Part shown: piece after piece, positions 1 to 7,246 of the stretch
Layout: every line of letters starts with the position of its first letter
How positions within the stretch are numbered: the stretch's first letter is position 1
Source: an uncultured Brevinema sp.
GTDB lineage: Bacteria; Spirochaetota; Brevinematia; Brevinematales; Brevinemataceae
DNA length: 14,497 bases
Assembly: GCA_947036575.1 (NCBI GenBank)
Contig: CAMQSH010000032.1
Location: 1-14,497, forward strand
Reading direction: 5' to 3'
Notes under the pieces: generated by a model
What the model was told of the DNA's origin: nothing
Seen by the model: the letters and a program-made list of their open reading frames with translations, nothing else
Databases searched by the model: none
Made by a program: the position numbers and the translations under genes

Positions 1-55
1 ACGAATAACTCCAAAAAGTTTTCTTAATAGGTATTTTTTTATATACTTCTACTTG
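1..55. repeat. Left copy of a ~55-bp direct repeat
   Basis: The first 55 bases recur in the same orientation at 14349-14401. The first 43 bases are identical. The right copy then lacks one TA dinucleotide, and both end in ACTTCTACTTG. This copy begins at base 1, so its true left limit is unknown. It lies beyond the 3' end of the minus-strand regulator gene, whereas the right copy lies upstream of the minus-strand thiolase gene. The two copies bracket the whole iol-ato block. It shows no transposon-like terminal inverted repeats and no encoded protein. Confidence 0.85.
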
Positions 56-104
56 TTAGAATTAGTAGTAATTTACTTTAGTACAATGAATATGAGTATG
101 GATT

Positions 105-1043
105 TTATATAATGATATTTGGTGGTAAGAAGTAACTAAGAGCCAGATCAGGTGTATTGGTCTTTTTTAAAAGTAAATCAATTGTTTTCTCTGCAGCTAG
201 TTTAGGGCAAAAATATACCATCGATATTCCTAAAATTTCTAACATTGGGGAATAATCCAAGCTAAATATTTTTAACTTTAACATGGATTCCAATCCCCTT
301 GTTTCCTTCAATAGTTTAAGAACAGCAAAACATATATCTTCACTAGTTGTAATAATACTATCACAATTCTCTAAAAATTCTTTTTGCTGAAGTAATATAT
401 CATAGATATTATGCCAATTATCAAAGTCTACAGTAATAGTATCTCCCCTAATATGAGGATAACTATTAATATGTTTTTCAAAATACATAGATCGTTGTTT
501 AGCTGTAGATAAATAAGGATCTCCATTAATTAATAGAACATTCTTTTTATCTTCGTAAGCTAGATGTTGTAAAATGATTTTCATAGCTTGTTCATTATCT
601 TGTACTATTTGAAGTTCAATACCCAAGTCTTCAATCTGTCTGAATAATGAAACAATAGGCACTTTAAATTTTTTACGTCGAAGAAAAGGATAGGAGTTTT
701 TATTACTATGAGGAGCCCATAACAAACCAATAGATGGAGATAATATTATAGATGATAAAAATTCTTCTTCTTGTTTAGGATCTTCGTGATAAATATGTGG
801 GATAATTTGTATACCTTGCTTTGATAGTAATTCTATACAATGAATTAAGAAGTGGGTATAAAATTCATTTAAAAATGGAATGACGATATAAACTTTTTTT
901 AAAGAATTTATAAAAGGATCGCCTTGTGTTGCTTGGTGGATTTTTTGTAATAGTTCGGATTTAGCAGAATATGGATTTTTTAATATTCTGTAAACAGTTG
1001 ATGGAGAAATATTAGTGATACTGGCAATTTCTCTAATAGTCAT
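105..1043 (-). CDS. LacI/GalR-family transcriptional regulator, likely repressor of the inositol operon
   Basis: 312 residues. Residues 1-24 form a LacI-type helix-turn-helix: MTIREIA, a turn, then SPSTVYRIL, matching the family pattern of TIxDIA...SxSTVSRVL. The rest (about 50-312) has the alternating strand/helix pattern of a periplasmic-binding-protein-like sugar sensor domain. The C-terminus stops at PPNIII, where family members often continue with RES. The usual hinge segment after the helix-turn-helix (YxPNxxAR) is not recognisable: only about ten residues separate the DNA-binding helices from the first strand (VYIVIPF, 51-57). The start is supported by AAGGG five bases upstream of ATG and a promoter at 1088-1116. 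It is divergent from the iol genes, so local control of them is the natural inference. Low-GC Gram-positives typically use DeoR-type IolR here, so the LacI type is notable. The inducer is unknown. Confidence 0.8.
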   Translation of the reverse strand: MTIREIASITNISPSTVYRILKNPYSAKSELLQKIHQATQGDPFINSLKKVYIVIPFLNEFYTHFLIHCIELLSKQGIQIIPHIYHEDPKQEEEFLSSIILSPSIGLLWAPHSNKNSYPFLRRKKFKVPIVSLFRQIEDLGIELQIVQDNEQAMKIILQHLAYEDKKNVLLINGDPYLSTAKQRSMYFEKHINSYPHIRGDTITVDFDNWHNIYDILLQQKEFLENCDSIITTSEDICFAVLKLLKETRGLESMLKLKIFSLDYSPMLEILGISMVYFCPKLAAEKTIDLLLKKTNTPDLALSYFLPPNIII

Positions 1044-1087
1044 AAAAGCCCTTATGTTTTATTGTATGGATTATATAGAATATAGTT

Positions 1088-1116
1088 ATTATAGCCTATT
1101 TTTTTGAGTTATGCAA
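1088..1116 (-). promoter_or_regulatory. Sigma-70-type promoter for the LacI-family regulator
   Basis: On the minus strand TTGCAT (1116-1111) is followed after exactly 17 bases by a perfect TATAAT (1093-1088), about 45 bases upstream of the regulator start codon. The octamer ATAACTCA lies at 1112-1105 on the minus strand, between and overlapping these boxes. It is the same octamer that ends two of the three dyads further into the intergenic region, so autoregulation is plausible. Confidence 0.6.
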
Positions 1117-1212
1117 GCATCTTTTTTTTTATTTTTAAATAAATATCGTAAAACTATATTATATAATCAAAAAAAACGTGAAACAAAAAAAAATTCATAA
1201 AAAAGATAGCCA

Positions 1213-1235
1213 ACTATAATTAGAGATAACTCAGT
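1213..1235 (+). promoter_or_regulatory. Operator-like dyad, copy 1 of 3
   Basis: This 23-bp element begins ACTATAATTA and ends ATAACTCAGT. It matches copy 2 at 18 of 23 positions and copy 3 at 17 of 23. The ends ACT...AGT are inverted. An A-tract ends 20 bases upstream. It is a candidate site for the adjacent LacI-type regulator; this assignment is an inference. Confidence 0.45.
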
Positions 1236-1248
1236 GTAATATTATATG

Positions 1249-1264
1249 ATAAAACACGTTTTAT
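1249..1264. promoter_or_regulatory. 16-bp palindrome, possible LacI-type operator
   Basis: ATAAAACACGTTTTAT has perfect 7-bp inverted arms (ATAAAAC and GTTTTAT) around a 2-base centre. The size and near-central CG resemble LacI/GalR-family operators. It lies between dyad copies 1 and 2. In such AT-rich DNA short palindromes arise by chance, but two paired G/C positions inside the arms make this one more credible. Confidence 0.4.
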
Positions 1265-1323
1265 ACGTATTAATTATTTGTCAGTATGCAATTAAATAAA
1301 AATCACAAAAAAAAGAAAAATCG

Positions 1324-1346
1324 ACTGTAGTTAAAGATAACTCAGT
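1324..1346 (+). promoter_or_regulatory. Operator-like dyad, copy 2 of 3 (best symmetry)
   Basis: The left arm is ACTGTAGTTA and the right arm, read on the opposite strand, is ACTGAGTTA, so the arms are inverted repeats apart from one inserted base. The outer tetranucleotides form ACTG-N15-CAGT. It shares the core AGATAACTCAGT with copy 1, 111 bp away. An A-rich run (1307-1314) precedes it. Confidence 0.5.
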
Positions 1347-1464
1347 AGAATAAAGAAAAACAATATAGGGTGAAATACCAGTATAATTGAAAATTGTTTT
1401 ATAATATATAATTAAGATAAAAGAAACATGAAACAAAAAAAAACTTGCGTTAAAATTAAAATCA

Positions 1465-1487
1465 CCTATAATTAATAATAAATTAGT
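1465..1487 (+). promoter_or_regulatory. Operator-like dyad, copy 3 of 3 (most diverged)
   Basis: It shares CTATAATTA and the terminal AGT with copy 1 (17 of 23 positions), at an offset of 252 bp, and is preceded by the same 15-base A-tract motif (1429-1443). Of the three it is nearest the iol operon start, 136 bases from the first start codon. Confidence 0.35.
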
Positions 1488-1565
1488 GCCATAAACAGTT
1501 ATTTATGGTGTAAAGTTGGATTTTAATGAATATTTAGCGATATTTTTGTGGAAAACGGAACAAAA

Positions 1566-1595
1566 TTGCTGTTTGAGAAAATTTAAACATATATT
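1566..1595 (+). promoter_or_regulatory. Possible promoter of the iol operon
   Basis: TTGCTG (1566-1571) is separated by 18 bases from TATATT (1590-1595), which would give a leader of about 20 bases before the first gene. The -35 match is mediocre, and the AT-rich background offers alternatives, such as TTGAAA at 1387-1392 with weak -10 partners. The ribosome binding site AGAGGA (1612-1617) follows. Confidence 0.25.
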
Positions 1596-1622
1596 TGTAA
1601 ATTCAAATTTTAGAGGAATACT

Positions 1623-2486
1623 ATGGTATCAATGAAAGAGTTGTTACAAGATGCTCAACAACAAGGCTACGGAATAGGTGCATTTAATATTACTAGCACA
1701 ACCTATATAGATGCAATTTTAGATGCAGCACAAGAAAAAAAATCTCCAGTAATTATTGCTATTTCTGAAGGGCATGTTAGAAAAGGATATGTTTCTTTAG
1801 AAGCAACAGTAAAATATATTCAACAAAGAATTAAAGGATTATCTATCCCTATTGCATTACATTTTGACCATGGGGAAACTATAGAAATGATAGAAAAAGC
1901 TATAAATTGTGGCTTTACTTCTGTTATGATTGATAGGTCTCATGAAACTTTAGAACAAAACATTAAAGACACTAGAATAATCGTAGATATTTGTAAAAAT
2001 AAAAACATTAGTATTGAAGGGGAATTGGGCATGATAGGTGGAAAAGAAGGAGATGGGCATATTAATATAGCCGATTCTTCTTTATTTACAGATCCTAATA
2101 TTGCATTAAAATATATTCAAGAAACAAATGTTGATGCATTGGCAGTAGCTATAGGTAATGTTCATGGACGATATTCTGGAAAACCAAACTTAGACTTCTA
2201 TCGCTTACAAGCAATAAAAAATCAGGTAGCTATTCCTCTTGTTCTTCATGGAGGATCGGGCATATCAGAAGATGATTTTAGAAAGTTAATTCAGAATGGG
2301 ATTTATAAAATTAATTTTTACTCAGGAAATGCTCAAGTAGCATATTCTTCTTGTAAAGAATTTATGGATACAGATCCTCTTCAAAGAGGAGTAGATATAG
2401 GTGAGTTATTTAAAACAGTATACAAATCTGTAAAAGAGAACGTAATGCTACAGATGGATATCTTTATGAGTAGTAATAAAGGCTAA
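1623..2486 (+). CDS. iolJ: Class II aldolase, probable 6-phospho-5-dehydro-2-deoxy-D-gluconate aldolase
   Basis: 287 residues, the usual length for class II (zinc) fructose-bisphosphate/tagatose-bisphosphate-type aldolases. Visible active-site features are the DHG motif with D82 and zinc ligand H83, E134 in the EGELGMIGGKEG segment, zinc ligand H181 in HGRYSG, and H209 in the LHGGSG phosphate-binding loop. Family members elsewhere cleave fructose or tagatose bisphosphate. As the first gene of a complete inositol set, it most likely cleaves 2-deoxy-5-keto-gluconate 6-phosphate to DHAP and malonic semialdehyde. AGAGGA lies 5 bases before ATG. A second in-frame ATG at codon 4 is possible, but the first is better spaced. 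Cytosolic. Substrate specificity rests on context, not on a diagnostic residue. Confidence 0.85.
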   Translation: MVSMKELLQDAQQQGYGIGAFNITSTTYIDAILDAAQEKKSPVIIAISEGHVRKGYVSLEATVKYIQQRIKGLSIPIALHFDHGETIEMIEKAINCGFTSVMIDRSHETLEQNIKDTRIIVDICKNKNISIEGELGMIGGKEGDGHINIADSSLFTDPNIALKYIQETNVDALAVAIGNVHGRYSGKPNLDFYRLQAIKNQVAIPLVLHGGSGISEDDFRKLIQNGIYKINFYSGNAQVAYSSCKEFMDTDPLQRGVDIGELFKTVYKSVKENVMLQMDIFMSSNKG

Positions 2487-2516
2487 TAAAAAATATCTAA
2501 GATAGAGGAAATACAA

Positions 2517-3521
2517 ATGAAATTTGAAAAAAACAAGGATCTTGATGTTATAGCTATTGGTCGTGCTGGAGTTGATTTTTATGCAAAAGATCTGGAAACG
2601 GATTTTAACAAGGTTACAAGCTTTGAGCGGTATGTTGGTGGGTCTCCAGCTAACATTATAGCTGCCTTAGCGAAAAGAGGTGCTAAAAGCGGTTTCATTG
2701 GGAAAGTTTCTGATGATATGCTGGGTAACTACGTATTACATTATTTCAAAGAAAATAATATAGATATAAGTAATATATCTATAGATAAAGAACTAGGAAC
2801 TAGAGTTAATTTAGCTGTTACGGAAACTAAGGCTACAAACTGTGGTGTAGTAATTTATCGTAACAATGCTTCAGATATTGCAGTAGAGATGAAAGATATT
2901 AATGAAGACTATATTAAACAGGCAAAAATACTTCTAGTATCAGGTGCAACATTAGCAATTAGCCCTTCTCGTGATGCAAGCTTGTATGCTATAGAGTTAG
3001 CCCATAAGCATGGGATTAAAGTTGTTTTAGATCTAGATTATAGAGCATATTCATGGACTTGTCCAGAAGAGGTTTCTTTATATTATGATATTGCAGCAAA
3101 GAGAGCAGATATTATTATTGGCAATAGAGAAGAATTTAATGCTTTAGAGTTTATTTGGAATAAAGGAAACGTAAGTGATAAAGTGTCTGCGAATTATTAT
3201 TTTAACTATTGTGCAGAAATTGTAATTATTAAACATGGTGAAAAAGGATCAACAACATTCTTAAAAGATGGTTCTGAAATACAAGGCTCTTTGTTTACAA
3301 TGCCTTCTATTTTAAAACCTCATGGTGCAGGAGATGCTTTTGCTGGTAATTTTCTTTATGAACTATTACAAGGAAATACCATTCAAAAAGCTCTGGAATC
3401 AGGTGCAGCAGCAGCAGCTTTAGTTGTATCACAACATATTAGTTGTTCAGAAGCAAATCCAACAACAGAACAGTTAGAAAAATTTATAACAAAATACAAA
3501 CAAGGAGGATTTAATGCCTAA
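2517..3521 (+). CDS. iolC: 5-dehydro-2-deoxygluconokinase (IolC)
   Basis: 334 residues of the PfkB/ribokinase sugar kinase family. It would phosphorylate 5-dehydro-2-deoxy-D-gluconate with ATP to make the aldolase substrate. Visible motifs are the N-terminal substrate loop GGSPAN (41-46), the DLDYR segment (172-176) and the C-terminal PfkB signature HGAGDAFAG (269-277), with D273 as the expected catalytic base. AGAGGAA lies six bases upstream of ATG. The gene follows the aldolase after a 30-bp gap and overlaps the next gene by 8 bp, with that gene's ribosome binding site inside its last codons. This points to translational coupling. Confidence 0.92.
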   Translation: MKFEKNKDLDVIAIGRAGVDFYAKDLETDFNKVTSFERYVGGSPANIIAALAKRGAKSGFIGKVSDDMLGNYVLHYFKENNIDISNISIDKELGTRVNLAVTETKATNCGVVIYRNNASDIAVEMKDINEDYIKQAKILLVSGATLAISPSRDASLYAIELAHKHGIKVVLDLDYRAYSWTCPEEVSLYYDIAAKRADIIIGNREEFNALEFIWNKGNVSDKVSANYYFNYCAEIVIIKHGEKGSTTFLKDGSEIQGSLFTMPSILKPHGAGDAFAGNFLYELLQGNTIQKALESGAAAAALVVSQHISCSEANPTTEQLEKFITKYKQGGFNA

Positions 3522-4371
3522 ACATATTTTACCTTATGAAAATAAGAACCAACCCATTATTAATAATAACGATATGACCCCAGAAATTTTCTTTAATGTT
3601 GTTCGTCTTAAGAAAGGAGAGGAGTTTACTCATCAAGCTCCAGGGTATGAGACGGTATGTGTTCTGGCTTCTGGAACTGTAAATATTACAGTAAAAGACA
3701 AAGAATTCACTAACATAGGAAAAAGAAAAGAACTATTTCAAGGAAGACCTGAAGGTGTATATGTTCCTCTGAACGCAGTGGCTAAAATCATCTGTGTTTC
3801 TGATACCGCAGAAATATTTATTGCTGGTGGTGTATATGATGAAGAGTTAGAAGCATTTGCTATTTTACAAGATGAAGTTGATAAAGTCCAATATGGAAGT
3901 GACGACACAAAAACACATCGTAAAATTTTTCATGTATTGGGACAAAAAAATAAAGAAAAAACAGGACGACTTCTTGTTAGTGAATTATTTACGGTAGGAG
4001 CTGGAGGTTGGTCTGGATTTCCACCACACAAGCATGATGAAGATAGAAATGATAGTGATGGTAAAATAATAGAAACGAATTTCCCAGAAGCTTATCACTT
4101 TAGATTTAATCCAGAAAATGGTTTTGCCGCCCAGTTTCTTTATGTAGGAGAAGATGATTTTGGACCTGTAGCTCATGTAAAGAATGGAAGCACAATTCTT
4201 TTAGATAAAGGATATCACCCATCTGTTGTAGCACCAGGATATGAAATGTATTATTTCACAATTTTAGTGGGTAAGACATCAAAGTCATTGGTTCAATATT
4301 TTGAACCTGCTCATGCTTACCAGTTAAAAACTATTCCAGGTATCATGGATATGGTTAATAAATTCAAATAA
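3514..4371 (+). CDS. iolB: 5-deoxy-glucuronate isomerase (IolB)
   Basis: 285 residues, KduI/IolB cupin family. It would isomerise 5-deoxy-D-glucuronate to 5-dehydro-2-deoxy-D-gluconate. The metal-binding cupin motif is visible as PPHKHDE (170-176, with H172 and H174), followed by E192/H195 in FPEAYHFRFNP and H235 in the GYHPSVVAPGY stretch. A strong AAGGAGGA lies four bases upstream of ATG, inside the end of iolC, and fixes the start. An 82-bp gap follows before iolG, the largest inside this operon. Confidence 0.92.
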   Translation: MPKHILPYENKNQPIINNNDMTPEIFFNVVRLKKGEEFTHQAPGYETVCVLASGTVNITVKDKEFTNIGKRKELFQGRPEGVYVPLNAVAKIICVSDTAEIFIAGGVYDEELEAFAILQDEVDKVQYGSDDTKTHRKIFHVLGQKNKEKTGRLLVSELFTVGAGGWSGFPPHKHDEDRNDSDGKIIETNFPEAYHFRFNPENGFAAQFLYVGEDDFGPVAHVKNGSTILLDKGYHPSVVAPGYEMYYFTILVGKTSKSLVQYFEPAHAYQLKTIPGIMDMVNKFK

Positions 4372-4410
4372 ATAATTAACGAATTAATAACTTCAAATAA
4401 ATAAAATGAA

Positions 4411-4438
4411 CTTTCAATCAATATAAAATAGTTGAAAG
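4411..4438. promoter_or_regulatory. Inverted repeat in the iolB-iolG gap
   Basis: CTTTCAA (4411-4417) and TTGAAAG (4432-4438) are perfect 7-bp inverted arms 14 bases apart, just upstream of the iolG ribosome binding site (AGGAGA, 4443-4448). No T-run follows, so it is not an intrinsic terminator. It could be an mRNA processing or stability element, a weak protein-binding site, or chance. Confidence 0.3.
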
Positions 4439-4453
4439 AATCAGGAGAAAATT

Positions 4454-5464
4454 ATGATTAATGTAGCATTAGTAGGTGCAGGCCGTATTGGTCGAGTACA
4501 TTTAGAGTCTCTTACGACCAAATGTGCTAACGATGTAAATCTTCACACAATTTGTGATGGAGTAGCACCGGATTTAGAAGAGTTAGCAGCAGATCATAAA
4601 GCAAAAGCTGTCAGAGATTTAGAAGATGTGTTGAAAAACCCAGAAATTGATGCTCTTGTTATCTGTACCCCAACAGACACTCATTTTAATGTCATTCAAA
4701 GAAGCTTGTCAGCAGGTAAACATGTATTTTGTGAAAAACCTATTTCACAATCTCTTAGAGAAACATTAGACGTCGCTGAATTAGCTGAAAAACATAAAAA
4801 AGTGTTTTTAGTAGGTTATAACAGACGATTTGATTTAAATTATAGAAAAGCACAAGAAATTGTAACTAGTGGAAAAATCGGTCAATTACAAGTTCTTCAT
4901 GCAACAAATTATGATTATCCAGGAGCACCATTAGAGTATTTAATGGATTGTGGCGGAATTTTCATGGATCAAGTATTGCATGATTTAGATTTATTAAGAT
5001 TCTATACTCAATCTGAACCAGAAGTAGTTTCTGCTATGGGTAATGCAAATGCATTCCCAGAATTAAGAACTATCGGCGATGCTGATGTTGTAAATTGTAT
5101 TATTCAATTTAAATCTGGTGTTATAGGTTCTGTAGATTGTTCTCGTTTTGCAACTTATGGCTATGATCAAAGAATAGAAGCTTTAGGAACAAAGGGTGGA
5201 GTATGGTCTGAAAACAAAACAACAGATAATATCCGTTATTCTACTTCTGGAGGAACATTAAGTGACAATCCTATGCCTGGATTCTTAACTAGATATATGG
5301 ATTCCTATGCAAATGAAATTGTATCTTTTGTGAATTCTATTGTTAATAACACACCATCAGAGATGGATGCTTTAGAAGCTATTTACTCTTTAAAAATGGC
5401 TGCAGCATGTAAGCTTTCTCTCAAAGAAAAACGTATGGTTGAAATCTCAGAAATCAAGCCTTAA
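4454..5464 (+). CDS. iolG: Inositol 2-dehydrogenase (IolG)
   Basis: 336 residues, GFO/IDH/MOCA oxidoreductase family. It would catalyse NAD-dependent oxidation of myo-inositol to scyllo-inosose, the entry step of the pathway. The Rossmann glycine motif GAGRIG is at 8-13, the family EKP motif at 94-96 (K95), and the catalytic pair D172 and H176 sits in MDQVLHDLD, matching the arrangement known for Bacillus IolG. AGGAGA is 5 bases upstream of ATG. Sugar dehydrogenases of the same family are an alternative, but the surrounding complete iol set makes inositol by far the likeliest substrate. Confidence 0.9.
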   Translation: MINVALVGAGRIGRVHLESLTTKCANDVNLHTICDGVAPDLEELAADHKAKAVRDLEDVLKNPEIDALVICTPTDTHFNVIQRSLSAGKHVFCEKPISQSLRETLDVAELAEKHKKVFLVGYNRRFDLNYRKAQEIVTSGKIGQLQVLHATNYDYPGAPLEYLMDCGGIFMDQVLHDLDLLRFYTQSEPEVVSAMGNANAFPELRTIGDADVVNCIIQFKSGVIGSVDCSRFATYGYDQRIEALGTKGGVWSENKTTDNIRYSTSGGTLSDNPMPGFLTRYMDSYANEIVSFVNSIVNNTPSEMDALEAIYSLKMAAACKLSLKEKRMVEISEIKP

Positions 5465-5507
5465 TAATACAATATAAAATCTTATAATATTTTTGAAGGA
5501 GAAAATT

Positions 5508-7088
5508 ATGTGGGTATTAATATCATTTGTATTGTTTTTGGTGCTTGTTGCTGTGATTGCAAATTATATGACTAGAAAAGATAAAATAGAAGGTGCAACA
5601 GGTTATTTCTTAGGAAATAGAAGTCTTACAGGCCCTGTTATAGCAGGCACATTATTGTTAACTAATATTTCTGGAGAACAGTTGATTGGTCAAAGTTCTT
5701 CAGGGTATATGTACTCTATGCAAGCGATGGGATATGAAGTAATGGCTGGTGTTGCTCTTATACTCTTAGCATTATGGTTTTTACCAAAATATCTAAGATT
5801 AGGTATCTCAACTATTCCAGAACTAATGGAACTACGATATGGTCCTGTTATGAGAAAGCTGGTGATGATTTTATTTTTATTTGCTTATGTAGTTGTATAT
5901 ATTCCTAGTATTTTGTATACAGGAGCTGTGAGTTTTTCTACCTTGTTATCTTTAAATGAGGTTTTGAACTTAAATACTTTTACAACGGTTAGTGTTGTTG
6001 TAGCTTTTATCTGTATCGTTGGTTTAATGTATATCTTTTTTGGTAATCTTAAATTATTTGCTGTTACAGATACTTTATTTGGAGTAGGTTTATTTGTAGG
6101 TGCATTTTCTATAGTAGGATTTTCATTACATGTTCTTGGAGGAGATGGTGGTATTGGAGCTGGAATTAATACTATGTTAACCTCTCATCAAGAAAAATTA
6201 AACGCCTTTGGTGGTTATAATAGTTTTGTTCCATCGTCAACCTTATTTTCAGGAGTGATGGTAATGCATGTGTTCTATTGGTGTACTAATCAAACACTTA
6301 TTCAAAAAACTTTAGCATCAAAAAATCTTATTGAAGGACAAAAAGGTGCTATTTATTGTGCTTTCTTAAAATGCATAGGCCCTTTTTATATGATCATTCC
6401 AGGGATTGTTGCTTTTCATTTATTTCCTAATATTCATGGGGATGTAGCTTATGCTACTTTAATAAGAGAAGTACTACCTACAGCAATGCAAGGATTTTTA
6501 GCAGCCGTATTTTTTGGAGCTATTATATCTTCATTTAATGGTTTTGTAACCAGTGCTTCTACTATTTTCACCTATGATTTATATCATTTTATAAAACCTA
6601 ACCCAAGTCCTGAAGAATCTGTGAAAGTAGGAAAAAGATTTAGTTTGGTTGCAACATGTTTTGCTGGCATAATTTCCCCGATGATATTGATATTTCCAGA
6701 AGGTTTTTACCCTTTGTTACTTCAAGTATCAGGATCTTATAATATACCAATCTTAGTAGCTGTTGTCATGGCATTATTTACCACCAATGTTTCTTTGGTT
6801 GGTATAATTGCTGCCACAGCAGTACATACTGTTATATATATAAGTTATTATATCATAGGCCCTGAATTCTCTTTTATATATATGTTTGGTATTTCAGTGT
6901 TTGCTTCTATGTTTACAGCCCTATTCGTAAGTAAATTTTACCCAAGATCAGAACCATTTTTCATCCCTAAGCACAACTTTGTAGATCTCACTCCATGGAA
7001 ACATGTTAAATTAGCAAGTATAGTATTATGTTTGTCAATTATAGGAGTCTATCTATTTTTCTCACCTTTTGGTATCGTTAAAATATAA
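5508..7088 (+). CDS. Sodium/solute symporter (SSS/SLC5 family), probable myo-inositol importer
   Basis: 526 residues with a series of long hydrophobic segments, about 13-14 membrane spans by eye, consistent with the SSS (SLC5) fold. The segment NISGEQLIGQSSSGY (53-67) is the discontinuous first core helix, typical of the YidK/SGLT branch that contributes to sodium and sugar binding. An upstream TTG at 5493 would add five residues but lies before the ribosome binding site AAGGAGAA (5496-5503), which is well spaced for ATG at 5508, so the ATG is chosen. It lies between iolG and iolD, where other bacteria carry an MFS (IolT) or ABC inositol transporter. Inositol as substrate is inferred from this position. 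A small membrane protein follows directly. Confidence 0.88.
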   Translation: MWVLISFVLFLVLVAVIANYMTRKDKIEGATGYFLGNRSLTGPVIAGTLLLTNISGEQLIGQSSSGYMYSMQAMGYEVMAGVALILLALWFLPKYLRLGISTIPELMELRYGPVMRKLVMILFLFAYVVVYIPSILYTGAVSFSTLLSLNEVLNLNTFTTVSVVVAFICIVGLMYIFFGNLKLFAVTDTLFGVGLFVGAFSIVGFSLHVLGGDGGIGAGINTMLTSHQEKLNAFGGYNSFVPSSTLFSGVMVMHVFYWCTNQTLIQKTLASKNLIEGQKGAIYCAFLKCIGPFYMIIPGIVAFHLFPNIHGDVAYATLIREVLPTAMQGFLAAVFFGAIISSFNGFVTSASTIFTYDLYHFIKPNPSPEESVKVGKRFSLVATCFAGIISPMILIFPEGFYPLLLQVSGSYNIPILVAVVMALFTTNVSLVGIIAATAVHTVIYISYYIIGPEFSFIYMFGISVFASMFTALFVSKFYPRSEPFFIPKHNFVDLTPWKHVKLASIVLCLSIIGVYLFFSPFGIVKI

Positions 7089-7105
7089 ATGTATAGGAGA
7101 ATATG

Positions 7106-7225
7106 ATGAATAATAAAAATTCAGAACAGTCAAGTCAAGAATTAGATAGAAGTGAGAAAGCACTTTGGGTAATTTCCATTGTTGGATTGATTTATGCAAT
7201 AGCATGTGTGGTATTTAAAATATAG
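7106..7225 (+). CDS. Small single-span membrane protein, possible symporter accessory peptide
   Basis: 39 residues from the second of two tandem ATG codons (7103 and 7106). The second is better placed, five bases after AGGAGA (7095-7100); the first would have only two bases of spacing. Residues 1-18 are hydrophilic and charged. Residues 19-37 form one hydrophobic helix (ALWVISIVGLIYAIACVVF) and the protein ends in KI. The gene starts 17 bases after the symporter stop, and iolD follows 21 bases later, so it sits in a dedicated slot in the operon. Very small single-span proteins are known beside SSS symporters, and the CVVF-type C-terminal end is reminiscent of them from memory. A regulatory or stabilising role is inferred. 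Confidence 0.7.
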   Translation: MNNKNSEQSSQELDRSEKALWVISIVGLIYAIACVVFKI

Positions 7226-7246
7226 AAAACAATTAAGGAGAAAAAC

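Larger units (their letters stand above)
1117..1622. other. Long AT-rich regulatory region between divergent regulator and iol operon
   Basis: With the regulator's promoter segment, this forms a 579-bp gap in an otherwise densely packed locus. No open frame with coding character or ribosome binding site is visible. It contains several A-tracts (for example TGAAACAAAAAAAAA, identical at 1179-1193 and 1429-1443), three copies of a degenerate dyad and one 16-bp palindrome, each listed separately. The repeated unit of A-tract plus dyad spans roughly 1179-1235, 1307-1346 and 1429-1487. A small RNA or leader peptide cannot be excluded, but nothing in the sequence positively supports one. Confidence 0.6.

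Noticed and set aside
56..104. Possible terminator for the regulator gene
   Set aside because: AGTAA-T-TTACT (66-76 region) is a loopless short palindrome without a following T-run on the minus strand, so no intrinsic terminator is supported.
1044..1622. CRISPR array or riboswitch in the long intergenic region
   Set aside because: The repeats are degenerate, only three, unevenly spaced and AT-rich, without conserved-length spacers. No recognised riboswitch core is visible.
3985..4176. Minus-strand 63-codon open frame inside iolB
   Set aside because: Antisense shadow of a strongly conserved coding region, with no ribosome binding site and a low-complexity product.
5493..5507. Upstream TTG start for the symporter
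   Set aside because: It lies before the AAGGAGAA ribosome binding site, so those codons are the site itself read as protein. ATG at 5508 is well spaced.
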